Shown: positions 25,100 through 34,869, numbered from the stretch's first letter. The stretch: DNA of 64,000 nt from Mariaggregatimicrobium sp964498785 (GCA_964498785.1 CAZCJL010000012.1:24894-88893); one strand, 5' to 3'. Numbers and translations: made by a program. Notes: generated from the letters alone by a model not told the origin.

Positions 25100-25486
25100 T
25101 TAGTTTGCTACTTTTTTACTTGAGAGAATAATAATTCCCATCACGATTAAAATTAGTGGCCACCATTCATGAATTCCGTAAATATCGCTGGCACCGATCG
25201 CGATTAGAATTGTACCTGCAATAAGTTTTCCGATGAGCAGATGACCCTTTGATATACCAAAAAGATACGCAATAACTTGAACATAAAACAAGATTCCTAT
25301 ACCTGCGAATAAATAGTCCAACCAGTCACCATAAATGAGGTAATCGATTTTGTACAGAAAAAGTGATAATCCAATCCAAATAATGATCAATCCAAAAAAA
25401 AATTGATTCAGTGAGTGAGGGTCAAATTTATTATTATTCGTGCGAGAGCCTGGAGGAATCGATGAATTTTTATCTGTATTATTCAT
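25100..25486 (-). CDS. LiaF-type transmembrane domain protein (DUF5668-like)
   Basis: 128 aa. A polar N-terminus of about 30 residues, then four hydrophobic helices with Gly and Trp at the turns (FFFGLIIIWIGLSLFLYK, LFAGIGILFYVQVIAYLF, LIAGTILIAIGAS, WWPLILIVMGIIIL). The WPLILIVMG pattern is typical of DUF5668/LiaF N-terminal domains, which occur in cell-envelope stress modules. Here it precedes a membrane histidine kinase by 13 nt, which supports an envelope-sensing role. It lacks the LiaF C-terminal beta domain. Confidence 0.7.
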   Translation of the reverse strand: MNNTDKNSSIPPGSRTNNNKFDPHSLNQFFFGLIIIWIGLSLFLYKIDYLIYGDWLDYLFAGIGILFYVQVIAYLFGISKGHLLIGKLIAGTILIAIGASDIYGIHEWWPLILIVMGIIILSSKKVAN

Positions 25487-25607
25487 AACTTAAATTCCTA
25501 TAAAAAATGGAAATGTTCAGTTTGCTACAATTTACGAACAAAAAAGTGATTTGTTCAATTTAAATATGCTGCAAAACGTATTGCTTGATCAAATAATAAT
25601 TGAGTCG

Positions 25608-27335
25608 TTATATGCGATATCGATTGGTGATTGGCATACGTCGATCTTTGCCAAATGCTTTGGGGGTAATTTTAACGCCAGAAGCGCCTTGCCTGCGTTT
25701 ATATTCACTGCCGTCCACCAAACGGATAACTTTGCGGACAATTTCTTCTTCAAAACCCTGCTCGACAATCTTGTTTAAATCAAAGTCCTTTTCTACATAC
25801 ATTTCCAGAATGGGATCGAGAATTTCATAGGGTGGCAGGCTATCTTCATCTTTTTGATCTGGTTTTAATTCGGCTGATGGTGGCTTGGTGAGCGTGCTTT
25901 GAGGAATGATGTTACGATTATTTTTTGAATTGACAAAATAACAAATTTGATAAACCATAGTTTTAGGAACGTCTTTGATCACCGCAAAACCGCCGGCCAT
26001 GTCTCCGTATAATGTGCAATATCCAACACTTATCTCGCTTTTGTTACCCGTGGTTAAAGCCAGCCAGCCAAATTTATTGGATAAGGCCATAATAATGTTT
26101 CCCCGGATACGGGCCTGGATATTTTCTTCAGTAAGGTCTTCGGGTAAATCTTTAAAAATGTCAGCCAACATTTTCTTATATGAATCAAACGTGATTTTAA
26201 TTGGCACAATCATGAATTTTATACAAAGGTTTTCTGCTAATTGTCGAGCATCGGAAATGCTGCCTTCAGAAGAATAGTGTGATGGCATACTCACGCCAAT
26301 TACATTTGGCGCGCCTACTGCATCTTTTGCAATGCAAGCGGTCAGCGCAGAATCAATGCCACCGCTTAGCCCCAGTACGACTTTTTGGAACCCATTTTTA
26401 TGGATATAATCCCGGGTTCCTAACACTAATGCTTCATAAATTTCAGGGCTGGAATCTAATTGCTTTCGGAGTGTGGCGCGTATTTCAGGTTTATTAACAC
26501 TTGTAGCTTGTGTTTTCAGGGTTGTAAAGCTAATAGGGTAACGAGTTGCTTTTCCTGACTGTGATTTTTGATCACTCTGACGTGCGGTGTTAATAGCACT
26601 GACATCCAAATCATATATAATTAATTCCTCGTCGAATTGTTTCCCGCGATAAATAACTGTTCCGTTATCATTTATAATTAAACTATGGCCGTCAAAAACG
26701 AGTTCATCCTGTCCGCCGGTCAAATTTACATAACAGATAAAAACACGATTCGTTTTTGCCCGGCTTGTTAATATATTTTCACGTATTTGTTTTTTATGTT
26801 GATGAAAGGGAGATGATGATATATTAATAATAACCTCGGCAGCTCCGGCAAGTACCTGTGCCTCGGTAATACTATTGTCAATCCAAATATCTTCGCAGAT
26901 ATTGATACCGATTTTAACATTGTTTAGCTCAAATACGATTCCTGATTCTCCGGTTGCGAAGTATCGTTTCTCATCAAAAACTTCATAATTCGGAAGCTCA
27001 ATTTTATGATATGTGTCAATCCATTCGCGATCATGAATAATGGCGGCTGCATTATATAAATATTGATTTTTATCAGCAAATCCAATGATAGCCGTGATAT
27101 TATCACAAGCAGCTATAATTTTTTTTACAGATTGTTTATTATCTTCAATAAACTGAGGTTTCAGCAAAAGATCTTCCGGTGGGTATCCGGTAACAGACAA
27201 TTCCGGAAAGGCGATAAGATCAGCGTGATATTTTTTTGCCTGCTGAATATAATGAATTATTTTATCATGATTACCGCTGAGATCTCCGACTGTCAAATTG
27301 ACTTGAGCAAGAGCAATTCGGATTTCTTTTTTCAT
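25608..27335 (-). CDS. nadE: glutamine-dependent NAD+ synthetase
   Basis: 575 aa, normal for the two-domain form. An N-terminal nitrilase-fold glutaminase (about 1-265) has the expected Glu (FPELSVTGYPPED), Lys (YHKIELPNYEVFDE) and nucleophilic Cys (NICEDIWID). The C-terminal synthetase (about 290-575) has the ATP pyrophosphatase loop LGLSGGIDSALT and TTGNKSEISVGY. It converts deamido-NAD+, glutamine and ATP to NAD+ in the cytosol. It begins 34 nt after the small helical protein gene, so they are probably co-transcribed. Confidence 0.96.
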   Translation of the reverse strand: MKKEIRIALAQVNLTVGDLSGNHDKIIHYIQQAKKYHADLIAFPELSVTGYPPEDLLLKPQFIEDNKQSVKKIIAACDNITAIIGFADKNQYLYNAAAIIHDREWIDTYHKIELPNYEVFDEKRYFATGESGIVFELNNVKIGINICEDIWIDNSITEAQVLAGAAEVIINISSSPFHQHKKQIRENILTSRAKTNRVFICYVNLTGGQDELVFDGHSLIINDNGTVIYRGKQFDEELIIYDLDVSAINTARQSDQKSQSGKATRYPISFTTLKTQATSVNKPEIRATLRKQLDSSPEIYEALVLGTRDYIHKNGFQKVVLGLSGGIDSALTACIAKDAVGAPNVIGVSMPSHYSSEGSISDARQLAENLCIKFMIVPIKITFDSYKKMLADIFKDLPEDLTEENIQARIRGNIIMALSNKFGWLALTTGNKSEISVGYCTLYGDMAGGFAVIKDVPKTMVYQICYFVNSKNNRNIIPQSTLTKPPSAELKPDQKDEDSLPPYEILDPILEMYVEKDFDLNKIVEQGFEEEIVRKVIRLVDGSEYKRRQGASGVKITPKAFGKDRRMPITNRYRI

Positions 27336-27369
27336 GGGTCTCTATTCTATTCTGTTCACAATTAGTTCT

Positions 27370-27867
27370 TTAACCAGCGAGCAAGAACTCCCGTTCCATG
27401 ATCATCTGATTTAAATTATCAACAACGTCAAATAGATGGTTGATAAGTTCGTCTTTGTCAGGGGTTTCTTCAATGTTTTCCAATTCGTAAACTTCGTCAG
27501 TCAGAATATCAACTTGATTTTTGATTTGAGATTCGTATTCATAAAGTTGAGAAAGGACTCCGGAGTTCACCTCTGAGAGATTAAAAAATGGTGAATTATT
27601 ATAGGAAGGTTGATTAAGAGTTTCAATCAGAATTTTTAATTGTTTTATCAATCGGTTAACAGAATGGGCAATATCCAAATCCCCTTCCTGTTCTATGCGT
27701 ATTGATAATTTTTGGAAAATGATCCCAATTTGTTCAATTTGCGATGACATGTGCTCTCGCAATCGTTGATCTGTTTTTTCACGCGCCTCTGTCTTTTCAT
27801 AACCAGAATACCCGCGAATTGTTTTAATCAACTCTTTATCCAACGATATATCACCTTCAAAACTCAT
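27370..27867 (-). CDS. helical cytosolic protein of unknown function
   Basis: 165 aa, not recognised. It has no signal or membrane segment, is rich in Glu, Gln, Leu and Ile, and is predicted by eye to be mostly alpha-helical with heptad-like stretches (residues about 40-90 and 105-160). GGGAG lies 6 nt before the ATG, so the gene is real. It lies directly upstream of nadE in the same orientation. No cysteine, metal or nucleotide motif is visible. A structural or adaptor role is possible, but nothing more can be said. Confidence 0.6.
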   Translation of the reverse strand: MSFEGDISLDKELIKTIRGYSGYEKTEAREKTDQRLREHMSSQIEQIGIIFQKLSIRIEQEGDLDIAHSVNRLIKQLKILIETLNQPSYNNSPFFNLSEVNSGVLSQLYEYESQIKNQVDILTDEVYELENIEETPDKDELINHLFDVVDNLNQMIMEREFLLAG

Positions 27868-28656
27868 GAAAACTCCCTTATGATTATTTTACCTGAAATT
27901 TATAAAAAAAAATATTCTTTAATAAGAGTAACCGGTAGCCGGTTAATTACTCCCTATGTATGTAACCCGCGTTATCTCTGGAATCGGGACAATAAGGAAT
28001 GATGATATATAGAAGAGCAACACAGACTCTGAATCAGGCTCTAAAACCGTCTTGTTTAGGTCATAAAATAAAAGAAGTATACTCACTCCGCTAAGATAGA
28101 TAAGTATTCAACATTCATTTTCTATAAAATTTACCATCTTGTCGGATGTTTGTATGCCGCTTGACTTGATTCATGTTATCCTATATATAAAAATATCGAA
28201 CAAATTTTGGGTGTTTCTTATTAAGGGTTTAGTGAATATATCGTTAGATATAAATTAATCTTTAGGTTGTCCCGTTAAATTTTCAGGCACACACAATTTA
28301 AAATAAATAAAATAAAAAGCAAGGAAAATTTTACCAAACTTTTCATCTGATAGCAACAGGACGCATGAATGGGAGTATTTAACACCCAATTTCCCAACAT
28401 TAAGATGTATTTTACGCCTAAAAATGAATTTTAAATCGTTCGCTAATTATTTGTATGATAACAAGATATAACGTGTAAAAATTACTGGCATTCAATTTGT
28501 ATGAATATAATAACTACGGTTTCTTTTTTTTACTTGTATTAAATCGAATTAAATGTTATATTTAAGGATTGGGGGGGGCTTTGATACGAAAGATGTTATG
28601 ACTTTGAAATCAATACATAACGTTTGCGATTTTTATATACTCACAAAGTAATCATT
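27868..28656. other. 789-bp intergenic stretch between divergent genes
   Basis: AT-rich sequence with no convincing open frame, RNA or terminator. It includes the promoter regions of both flanking genes. A run of eight G lies at 28571-28578 and a sigma-54-like but imperfect TGGCATTCAATTTGT (GG-N10-GT) at 28486-28500. Confidence 0.5.
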
Positions 28657-29643
28657 ATGGAAAAAAAAAATTATCAATATTTGTTCGGGCCTGTGCCCTC
28701 ACGGCGATTGGATATTTCGCTCGGCGTGGACCTGGTTCCGCATAAAACCTGTTCGTTGAATTGTATTTATTGTGAATGCGGAGCTACGACCAGATTAACC
28801 ACGAAGCGTAAAGAATACATACCCACTTCAGCAATTATTTCTGAACTGGAAGATTATTTGGCCAATAAACCGCATTTGGATTTTATTACATTTTCCGGCT
28901 CTGGCGAGCCAACGCTACATTCTGGAATTGGAGAGATCCTGGATTTCATAAAAAAAAGGTTTCCAGCCTATAAAACGGCTTTAATTACAAATTCCACGCT
29001 TTTCCATCTACCTGAATTGCGGGAACAAGTGAAAGACATCGATGTGTTGCTGCCATCTCTGGATTCAGCATCAGAAACAGTTTTCAGGAAAATAAACAGA
29101 CCCAACCGAAAATTAAACATTCAATCGATTATAGAAGGGTTAGCATCGTTTAATGATAATTTCAACGGAGAAATGTGGCTGGAAATTTTTATTGTAAAAG
29201 GTCTTAACGATACGGATGCTGAACTGGCGTTGTTACGGGATGCAATTCATGTTATTAAGCCAGCGCGTATTCAAATCAATACGCTCGATCGTCCGGGAAC
29301 AGAAAGTTGGATTCGTCCCGTATTGACGATTGAATTACAGCAGATTCTGGATAAACTTGCCTGGAACGGCGAAATTATTGCTCGGTTCCATAACAAAAAG
29401 CAAACTGGAATTTTTGATCTGGACACAAAAAATGCAATTTTTCAATTAATTAAACGGCGACCGTGTACAGTCGACGACCTGGCATCAGCCCTTGGAATGA
29501 ATATTCGAGAGGTTAATAAATATATCGAAGATATGGTTAAGCAAAATTTAATTATTTTTGAAAATCTGGAACGTGGCATTTTTTATCGTTTGAATGACAA
29601 AGAAAAAGTTAATCTGAACAAATCACTTTCGGAGAAGCAATGA
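28657..29643 (+). CDS. radical SAM protein (COG0731 type) with C-terminal winged helix
   Basis: 328 aa from the ATG at 28657; the frame is open from a TTG at 28624, but the family begins shortly before FGPVPSRRL. The radical SAM cluster motif is CSLNCIYC, followed by ECG. The GSGEPTLH motif corresponds to the usual GGEP SAM-binding loop. After the barrel, residues about 265-325 form a winged-helix domain (LIKRRPCTVDDLASALGM). The family is related to the tRNA-modifying TYW1 enzymes; the bacterial substrate is not established. Codons 2-5 contain ten A in a row. The gene overlaps the next one by 4 nt (ATGA). Confidence 0.85.
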   Translation: MEKKNYQYLFGPVPSRRLDISLGVDLVPHKTCSLNCIYCECGATTRLTTKRKEYIPTSAIISELEDYLANKPHLDFITFSGSGEPTLHSGIGEILDFIKKRFPAYKTALITNSTLFHLPELREQVKDIDVLLPSLDSASETVFRKINRPNRKLNIQSIIEGLASFNDNFNGEMWLEIFIVKGLNDTDAELALLRDAIHVIKPARIQINTLDRPGTESWIRPVLTIELQQILDKLAWNGEIIARFHNKKQTGIFDLDTKNAIFQLIKRRPCTVDDLASALGMNIREVNKYIEDMVKQNLIIFENLERGIFYRLNDKEKVNLNKSLSEKQ

Positions 29644-30314
29644 ATAGTGAATTCATTAAACGTTCAGTTATGAAAATAATTAATTTTTTGCCACCTCACG
29701 TTATGTTGGTAGCTGCCGCTAAAACCCGCAATGTTGAGGAAGTGCAAGCAGCAGTTGACGCTGGTGTTAAGATATTGGGATACAATTACTTGCAAGAGGC
29801 TGAAAAAATTTATGGGGTGATTGGCGATCAGGTGCAATGGCACATGATTGGACATTTACAAAAAAATAAAGCGAAAAAAGCTGTTACGCTTTTTGACATG
29901 ATTGAAACTGTCGATTCTTTAAAATTAGCGAAGATTTTGGATAAAGAATGTGAAAAACAACACAAAAAAATGCCGGTCCTGATTGAGATAAATATTGCAA
30001 AGGAACATCAAAAATCGGGCGTTTTGCCGGAAAATGCATTGGATTTTGCCAGAAAAATGAGCTCACTATCTCATTTAAAACTGCGGGGATTGATGACCAT
30101 GGGGCCATTTGGGGCAGATTCGGATCAATTAAGAATGTTTTTTAAACAAACGAAGTCAATTTTTGATCAGATAAAAAATGAACATATTCCCAATATCGAA
30201 ATGCAGTATTTATCAATGGGAATGAGTGATAGCTATGAAATCGCTGTTGAAGAAGGGGCGAACATTATTCGAATTGGGACAAAGCTATTCGGAAAAAAAA
30301 TTATTGATCCCTGA
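29640..30314 (+). CDS. YggS-family PLP homeostasis protein
   Basis: 224 aa. The PLP Schiff-base lysine is K28 in VAAAKTR; WHMIGHLQKNK, KLRGLMTMGP and SMGMSDSYEIAVEEGANIIRIG are family signatures. It has a single-domain alanine-racemase-like TIM barrel fold, buffers free pyridoxal phosphate and affects amino-acid pools in the cytosol. ATGA overlap with the radical SAM gene indicates coupled translation. Length is normal. Confidence 0.93.
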   Translation: MNSEFIKRSVMKIINFLPPHVMLVAAAKTRNVEEVQAAVDAGVKILGYNYLQEAEKIYGVIGDQVQWHMIGHLQKNKAKKAVTLFDMIETVDSLKLAKILDKECEKQHKKMPVLIEINIAKEHQKSGVLPENALDFARKMSSLSHLKLRGLMTMGPFGADSDQLRMFFKQTKSIFDQIKNEHIPNIEMQYLSMGMSDSYEIAVEEGANIIRIGTKLFGKKIIDP

Positions 30315-30415
30315 TTGTTTCTAAATTAATCTTGGATTGTTCAGATTTCCCGAGTATGTTTAAATAACCAGAAACATAAAACTTAATAACGGGAATAAAG
30401 GAAGCGAGTATTGTA

Positions 30416-31285
30416 GTGGAAACGAGGAAAGAATTTAAGGTTACTTATGATTGTATACCATGTTCAATTGGTAGTTTAATTAAGTTGTTAAATACTAATT
30501 TTATTAAAGAAGATAAAAAAGATAATGCGATGCGCGGGTTGTTAAAATTTTTGAGTGAAATGGATTATCAACAAGCTCCACCCGCCTTGGGGCAAAAAAT
30601 GCATCGCATTATTCGAAATATTCTTGAAAATCCGGATCCGTATAAGCAGATAAAGCAGGAGTTTAATCGGCTAATGCTTGATGATTATGACAAGTTGCAG
30701 TTAGAAGTGAAAACAGCGGCTGATTCATTTAATATGGCATTGCGTTTTGCCATTGCTGGCAATATTATCGATTTCGGCCCAAATCATCATTTTGATATTA
30801 ACGAAACTATTGAGCAGGCACGATCAGTTAATTTGGCGATTGATCATTCGAAATCACTTCGAGATGCGCTTGATTCTGCACAAACCGTGTTGTATTTGGG
30901 AGACAATGCGGGCGAGATTGTGTTGGACAGGCTTTTTCTGGAAACAATCCAACATCCGAATGTGTTTTTCGCGGTACGCGGAGGACCAATTATCAACGAC
31001 GTGACTATTGAAGATGCAGAGGCAGTAGGAATTGATAAAATAGCGACGATAATTTCCAATGGACAGAATGCACCGGGCACTCTGCTTGAGACTGTTTCCG
31101 ACGATTTCAGAGAATTGTTTGATACTGCTGATTTGATCATTTCCAAGGGACAGGGAAATTATGAAGGGCTTGCAAATTGTGAAAAAAATATTTATTTTCT
31201 ATTAATGGCAAAATGTGATCATGTTGCGGCGCATCTTGGCGTGACATGCGGTGATTTTGTTGTTGTTAATAAATTCTATAAATAA
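30416..31285 (+). CDS. DUF89/ARMT1-like metal-dependent phosphatase
   Basis: 289 aa, GTG start. DUF89 signatures: YDCIPCSIGSLIKLL near the start (Cys pair), LYLGDNAGEIVLDRLF (metal-binding Asp/Asn), then FFAVRGGPIINDVT and DLIISKGQGNYEGL. The family removes phosphate from damaged or side-product sugar phosphates and related metabolites, using Mn, Co or Ni. The N-terminal cysteine pair is typical of the prokaryotic form. It begins a six-gene plus-strand cluster (to 35709) dominated by iron-sulfur/metal-cofactor themes. Confidence 0.85.
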   Translation: METRKEFKVTYDCIPCSIGSLIKLLNTNFIKEDKKDNAMRGLLKFLSEMDYQQAPPALGQKMHRIIRNILENPDPYKQIKQEFNRLMLDDYDKLQLEVKTAADSFNMALRFAIAGNIIDFGPNHHFDINETIEQARSVNLAIDHSKSLRDALDSAQTVLYLGDNAGEIVLDRLFLETIQHPNVFFAVRGGPIINDVTIEDAEAVGIDKIATIISNGQNAPGTLLETVSDDFRELFDTADLIISKGQGNYEGLANCEKNIYFLLMAKCDHVAAHLGVTCGDFVVVNKFYK

Positions 31286-31321
31286 ATCAATAATGAGCGA
31301 TTATTGAAAAGGAGGTTTTCC

Positions 31322-31708
31322 ATGAAAATTGCTTTCGGTACAGACGATAAATTAACCATCACCAAAAGGCAGTTCGAAGAAAGCCTTTATTATTCAGTTT
31401 ACGAAATATTAAACGGGCAGATTTTTTCACAGCAAATAAGGGATAATCCGTATTTGCAAAATTTTGCTGATGAGTCGAAAAATTGCTGCCTGAAAGTGCT
31501 AGAGGATTGCGATATATTTATTGGGCGAGATATGAACAATTTGCCACTGTCTGAATTGGCTGATAAGAATGTGGAAGTTATCAGCTCAACTTTGGACAGC
31601 ATTGAAGATGCCGTTAATTCATTTCTTAATTCCGAAGAAAAATATTTTCGTTATTACAATCCAAAAGAGAAACAATTTACAGACTTCGTGGCAATCCTTA
31701 AAAATTGA
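31322..31708 (+). CDS. NifX/NafY-type dinitrogenase cofactor-domain protein
   Basis: 128 aa from the ATG at 31322, which has AAGGAGG 7 nt upstream; the frame opens earlier at a TTG at 31304. The start MKIAFGTDD, the central CDIFIGRDMNN and the late DSIEDAVNSFL fit the ribonuclease-H-like NifX/NifB-C domain that carries iron-sulfur or FeMo-type precursors. A family-typical GxG carrying loop is not obvious. No nif structural genes are present, so the cargo is more likely an iron-sulfur unit, as the neighbours NifU-like and Mrp suggest. Confidence 0.7.
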   Translation: MKIAFGTDDKLTITKRQFEESLYYSVYEILNGQIFSQQIRDNPYLQNFADESKNCCLKVLEDCDIFIGRDMNNLPLSELADKNVEVISSTLDSIEDAVNSFLNSEEKYFRYYNPKEKQFTDFVAILKN

Positions 31709-31755
31709 AGTAAATGAACAGAAGGCACTCGATCGCCGGAAAAGTTATTTAATAT

Positions 31756-32493
31756 ATGAATGAATTATCTGTTAAACATGCTGTCGATCTGATAAAGAAT
31801 TCACGACATACTACAGTTTTTACCGGCGCCGGGATTTCGGTTGAAAGCGGTATTCCTCCTTTCCGGGGTGAGAATGGATTATGGTCTGTTTACGATCCAA
31901 AATATTTGGATATTTTCTATTTTAATACACAACCGGCTAAAACCTGGGATATGCTTACAGAGCTTTTTTATAAACATTTCGGAAACACACGCCCGAATCG
32001 GGCGCATATCGCTATTGCAGAACTAGAAAAGAAATCAATTGTTAAGGCTGTAATTACGCAAAATATTGATAATTTACATCAGGAAGCCGGGAGCAAAAAT
32101 GTCATTGAATTTCACGGGACATATCGGCGGTTGGTTTGCATTCACTGCGAACGACGATTTTCCTATTCAGAAGAACACTTAAAAAAACGTCCGCCCCGTT
32201 GCGAGAAATGTGATGGTATATTAAAACCGGATTTCGTTTTTTTTAGTGAACCAATCCCGAATGATGCAAACCGACGTTCATTTCAGGAAGCTGAAATAGC
32301 GGATGTTTTTTTAGTTATTGGGACTACCGGAGAAATCCAGCCGGCGTCAACAATTCCGGTACTGGCTCATCAGAATGGCGCAAAAATAATTGAAATAAAT
32401 ATAAAAGAATCGAAATTTACAAATGCTATTGTTGATGTCTTTTTGCAGGGTAAGGCAACTGAAATTATGGATCAATTTCTGGCTTATTTATAA
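31756..32493 (+). CDS. cobB: NAD-dependent protein deacylase (sirtuin)
   Basis: 245 aa. All sirtuin marks are visible: FTGAGISVESGIPPFRG for NAD binding, TQNIDNLHQEAG, the catalytic His in IEFHGTY, and a zinc site from VCIHC and RCEKC. It removes acyl groups from lysines with NAD+ in the cytosol. It starts 47 nt after the NifX-like gene and stands in the middle of the iron-sulfur cluster genes. The class (deacetylase or desuccinylase) cannot be decided with certainty from the sequence by eye. Confidence 0.94.
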   Translation: MNELSVKHAVDLIKNSRHTTVFTGAGISVESGIPPFRGENGLWSVYDPKYLDIFYFNTQPAKTWDMLTELFYKHFGNTRPNRAHIAIAELEKKSIVKAVITQNIDNLHQEAGSKNVIEFHGTYRRLVCIHCERRFSYSEEHLKKRPPRCEKCDGILKPDFVFFSEPIPNDANRRSFQEAEIADVFLVIGTTGEIQPASTIPVLAHQNGAKIIEINIKESKFTNAIVDVFLQGKATEIMDQFLAYL

Positions 32494-32529
32494 AACAAAT
32501 ACGAACGCATAACAAGCGCTTTGGTACTT

Positions 32530-33879
32530 ATGACAGATGAAAAGCAACACATTAATTTGAACAAACAAACAGATGTTATTCTTGACAGCATTGCCGATGG
32601 GGTTTTTACCGTCAATTGCGACTGGAGCATAACTTCGTTTAATCTGGCGGCAGAAAAGATTACCGGGGTTAAAAAATCTGAGGCTATTGGCCAAACATGT
32701 CGCGATGTTTTTCACTCAAATATTTGTGACGGGAACTGCATTTTAAAACAGAGTATCAAAGAAGACCGGCCGATCGTTAATAAGTCGATCTACATTGTTA
32801 ATGCAGTGGGAAAACAGATTCCCATTAGCATTAGTGCTGCACCGATGAAAGATGCAGATGGAAAAATCATCGGCGGCGTGGAAACATTTCGCGATTTATC
32901 AGAAGTCATGGAACTGCGCAAGCAACTACACAAGCAGTATTCATTTCAGGATATTATTAGCAAGAACCGTAAGATTCAGGAGATTTTTGAGATTTTGCCT
33001 GATATTGCTACCAGCGAAAGCACAGCACTAATTCAAGGAGAAAGCGGTACTGGAAAAGAACTCTTCGCACGAGCAATTCATAAATTGAGCGACCGTTCCC
33101 ATAAACCACTTATTACAGTCAATTGTGGTGCGTTGCCAGACACATTGCTGGAATCAGAGCTTTTTGGATATAAAGCGGGAGCGTTTACAGACGCCAAAAA
33201 AGATAAACCAGGCCGATTTGATCTGGCCGAAGGCGGCACCATTTTTCTTGATGAAATCGGCGATATTTCTCCGGCATTACAGATTCGGTTGCTTCGGGTG
33301 TTAGAAGAAAAAATTTATGAACCACTTGGCGCAACGAAATCGGTAAACGCAGATGTGCGAGTGATCGCAGCCACAAATAAAAATTTAGCTCGATTGGTTA
33401 ATGAACACGAGTATCGCGAAGACCTGTTTTATCGCCTTAATGTCGTCACTGTAAATTTGCCTGCTCTCAAAGATAGAAAAGAGGACATTCCGTTATTAGT
33501 CGATCATTTTATACAACGCTTCAATCGGTTGAAAAATAAAAATATTACGAATGTTTCAGACGATGTGTTAGCATTACTTATGACGCACAATTTCCCCGGA
33601 AATATTCGGGAATTGGAAAATATAATTGAATATGCATTTATTTTATGCCGCGATGAAATCATTCAAATTGCCCATTTACCTGATAATTTGAAGTCTAAAT
33701 ATAGCAAATTAAGTGATGATAGCGCCTCTGGCTTAACATTGGAAGCAATTCAAAAAAGAGCAATTGAGCAGGCACTCATCCGAAATGATTGGAAGAAAAT
33801 GAAAACAGCCCGTGAGCTAAATATTGATAAGGGGACATTACGCAGAATGATTCAAAGACTGGAGATTAAAGAGCCGTGA
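32530..33879 (+). CDS. PAS-domain sigma-54 transcriptional activator
   Basis: 449 aa from the ATG at 32530 (a TTG three codons earlier is possible). PAS sensor (about 10-125) with cysteines in CRDVFHSNICDGNC, which could bind a metal or iron-sulfur cluster. AAA+ domain (about 150-375) with GESGTGKE, GAFTDA at the sigma-54 contact loop, GTIFLDEIGD and NFPGNIRELEN. Fis-type HTH at the end (MKTARELNIDKGTLRRMI). No receiver domain, so it senses directly. The next gene's GTG overlaps its stop. Position inside the iron-sulfur cluster genes suggests it controls them in response to cofactor or redox state. Confidence 0.9.
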   Translation: MTDEKQHINLNKQTDVILDSIADGVFTVNCDWSITSFNLAAEKITGVKKSEAIGQTCRDVFHSNICDGNCILKQSIKEDRPIVNKSIYIVNAVGKQIPISISAAPMKDADGKIIGGVETFRDLSEVMELRKQLHKQYSFQDIISKNRKIQEIFEILPDIATSESTALIQGESGTGKELFARAIHKLSDRSHKPLITVNCGALPDTLLESELFGYKAGAFTDAKKDKPGRFDLAEGGTIFLDEIGDISPALQIRLLRVLEEKIYEPLGATKSVNADVRVIAATNKNLARLVNEHEYREDLFYRLNVVTVNLPALKDRKEDIPLLVDHFIQRFNRLKNKNITNVSDDVLALLMTHNFPGNIRELENIIEYAFILCRDEIIQIAHLPDNLKSKYSKLSDDSASGLTLEAIQKRAIEQALIRNDWKKMKTARELNIDKGTLRRMIQRLEIKEP

Positions 33880-34856
33880 GTACACAAGATGTAATTGACC
33901 TGCCTTTAAATGATAAAATAATAGAGCATTTCCAGAATCCGCGCAATATTGGAGAAATTGAAAATGCCGACGGTTTTGCTGTTATCGGTGATCCGAAATG
34001 CGGTGACTACATAAAAGTCTGGCTTGAAATTAAAGATGAAAAAATTGCGGATTTTAAATTTAAAGTTTTTGGATGCTGGGGAGCGATTTCAACCACAAGC
34101 GTGGTTTCTGAACTGGCAATCGGGAAATCTCTGAAAGAGGCATCCTTACTCACTGACCACGATGTAATTCAAGAATTGGGCGGAATATCACAAAACAAAC
34201 AGCACTGCTCGTTATTAGGAATTCAGGGATTACGAACCGCAATCGCTGATTATTTAATCAAAGATAATCATAGAAAATATATTGATCGGATTGAAGAATA
34301 TCGCAAGCTCGGATATGATTTTCCGTTAGCGCGGGATTTTATGGTACAGATGATCAGGGATGTGCCTAAATCTGCGCTTGTGCTGGATGTGGGAACAGGC
34401 AAAGGCCATTTAGCCCTTGCTATTGCCCGTTCCGGCCGAAAGTGTATTTCGGTTGACATTTCAGATGAGGAGATGCATTATGCTCAGCTAAACGCGATTT
34501 ATTATCGACTGGATCATTTGATTCAATTTGAGAATCAGGATGCGCACTATTTAAAATTCATTGACGATTATTTTGATGTTGTTATGACGGCTGCTTTCAT
34601 TCATCATGTGGATGATCCTGAACCAGTATTAAATCAATTCATTCGTGTCTTAAAACCCGGTGGAAATATTATAATTTCCGATTTTAATGAAAATGGTTTA
34701 AAAATGGTCGATGAACGGCATCAGAAAGAAGGAAATGTTCACCATGTCCACGGATGGCGAATGGAAAAAGTAAAACAATGGTTTGAAGATATGCACTATC
34801 ATGCAAAGTTAATAGACGAGGAATTTGAGACGATTGTCACAGTTACCTTAAGATAA
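33876..34856 (+). CDS. NifU/IscU-like scaffold fused to a SAM-dependent methyltransferase
   Basis: 326 aa. Residues 1-128 are an IscU/NifU-N scaffold with all three cluster-binding cysteines: C42 in GDPKCGD (with D44), C67 in VFGCWGAI and C111 in KQHCSLLG. Residues about 160-326 are a class I methyltransferase with motif I VLDVGTGKGHLA (169-180), motif II ending in SVDISDEEM, and DPEPVLNQFIRVLKPGG. The joint is in frame with a 30-residue linker and both parts look intact. The GTG start overlaps the preceding TGA. The next gene encodes an Mrp ATPase, the usual partner in cluster transfer. The methylation substrate is unknown. Confidence 0.85.
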   Translation: MSTQDVIDLPLNDKIIEHFQNPRNIGEIENADGFAVIGDPKCGDYIKVWLEIKDEKIADFKFKVFGCWGAISTTSVVSELAIGKSLKEASLLTDHDVIQELGGISQNKQHCSLLGIQGLRTAIADYLIKDNHRKYIDRIEEYRKLGYDFPLARDFMVQMIRDVPKSALVLDVGTGKGHLALAIARSGRKCISVDISDEEMHYAQLNAIYYRLDHLIQFENQDAHYLKFIDDYFDVVMTAAFIHHVDDPEPVLNQFIRVLKPGGNIIISDFNENGLKMVDERHQKEGNVHHVHGWRMEKVKQWFEDMHYHAKLIDEEFETIVTVTLR

Positions 34857-34869
34857 TTTGGAGGAATAA

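Noticed and set aside
31569..31763. 64-aa frame between the NifX-like and sirtuin genes
   Set aside because: It overlaps most of the NifX-like 3' end in another frame, has no ribosome site and no recognisable sequence.
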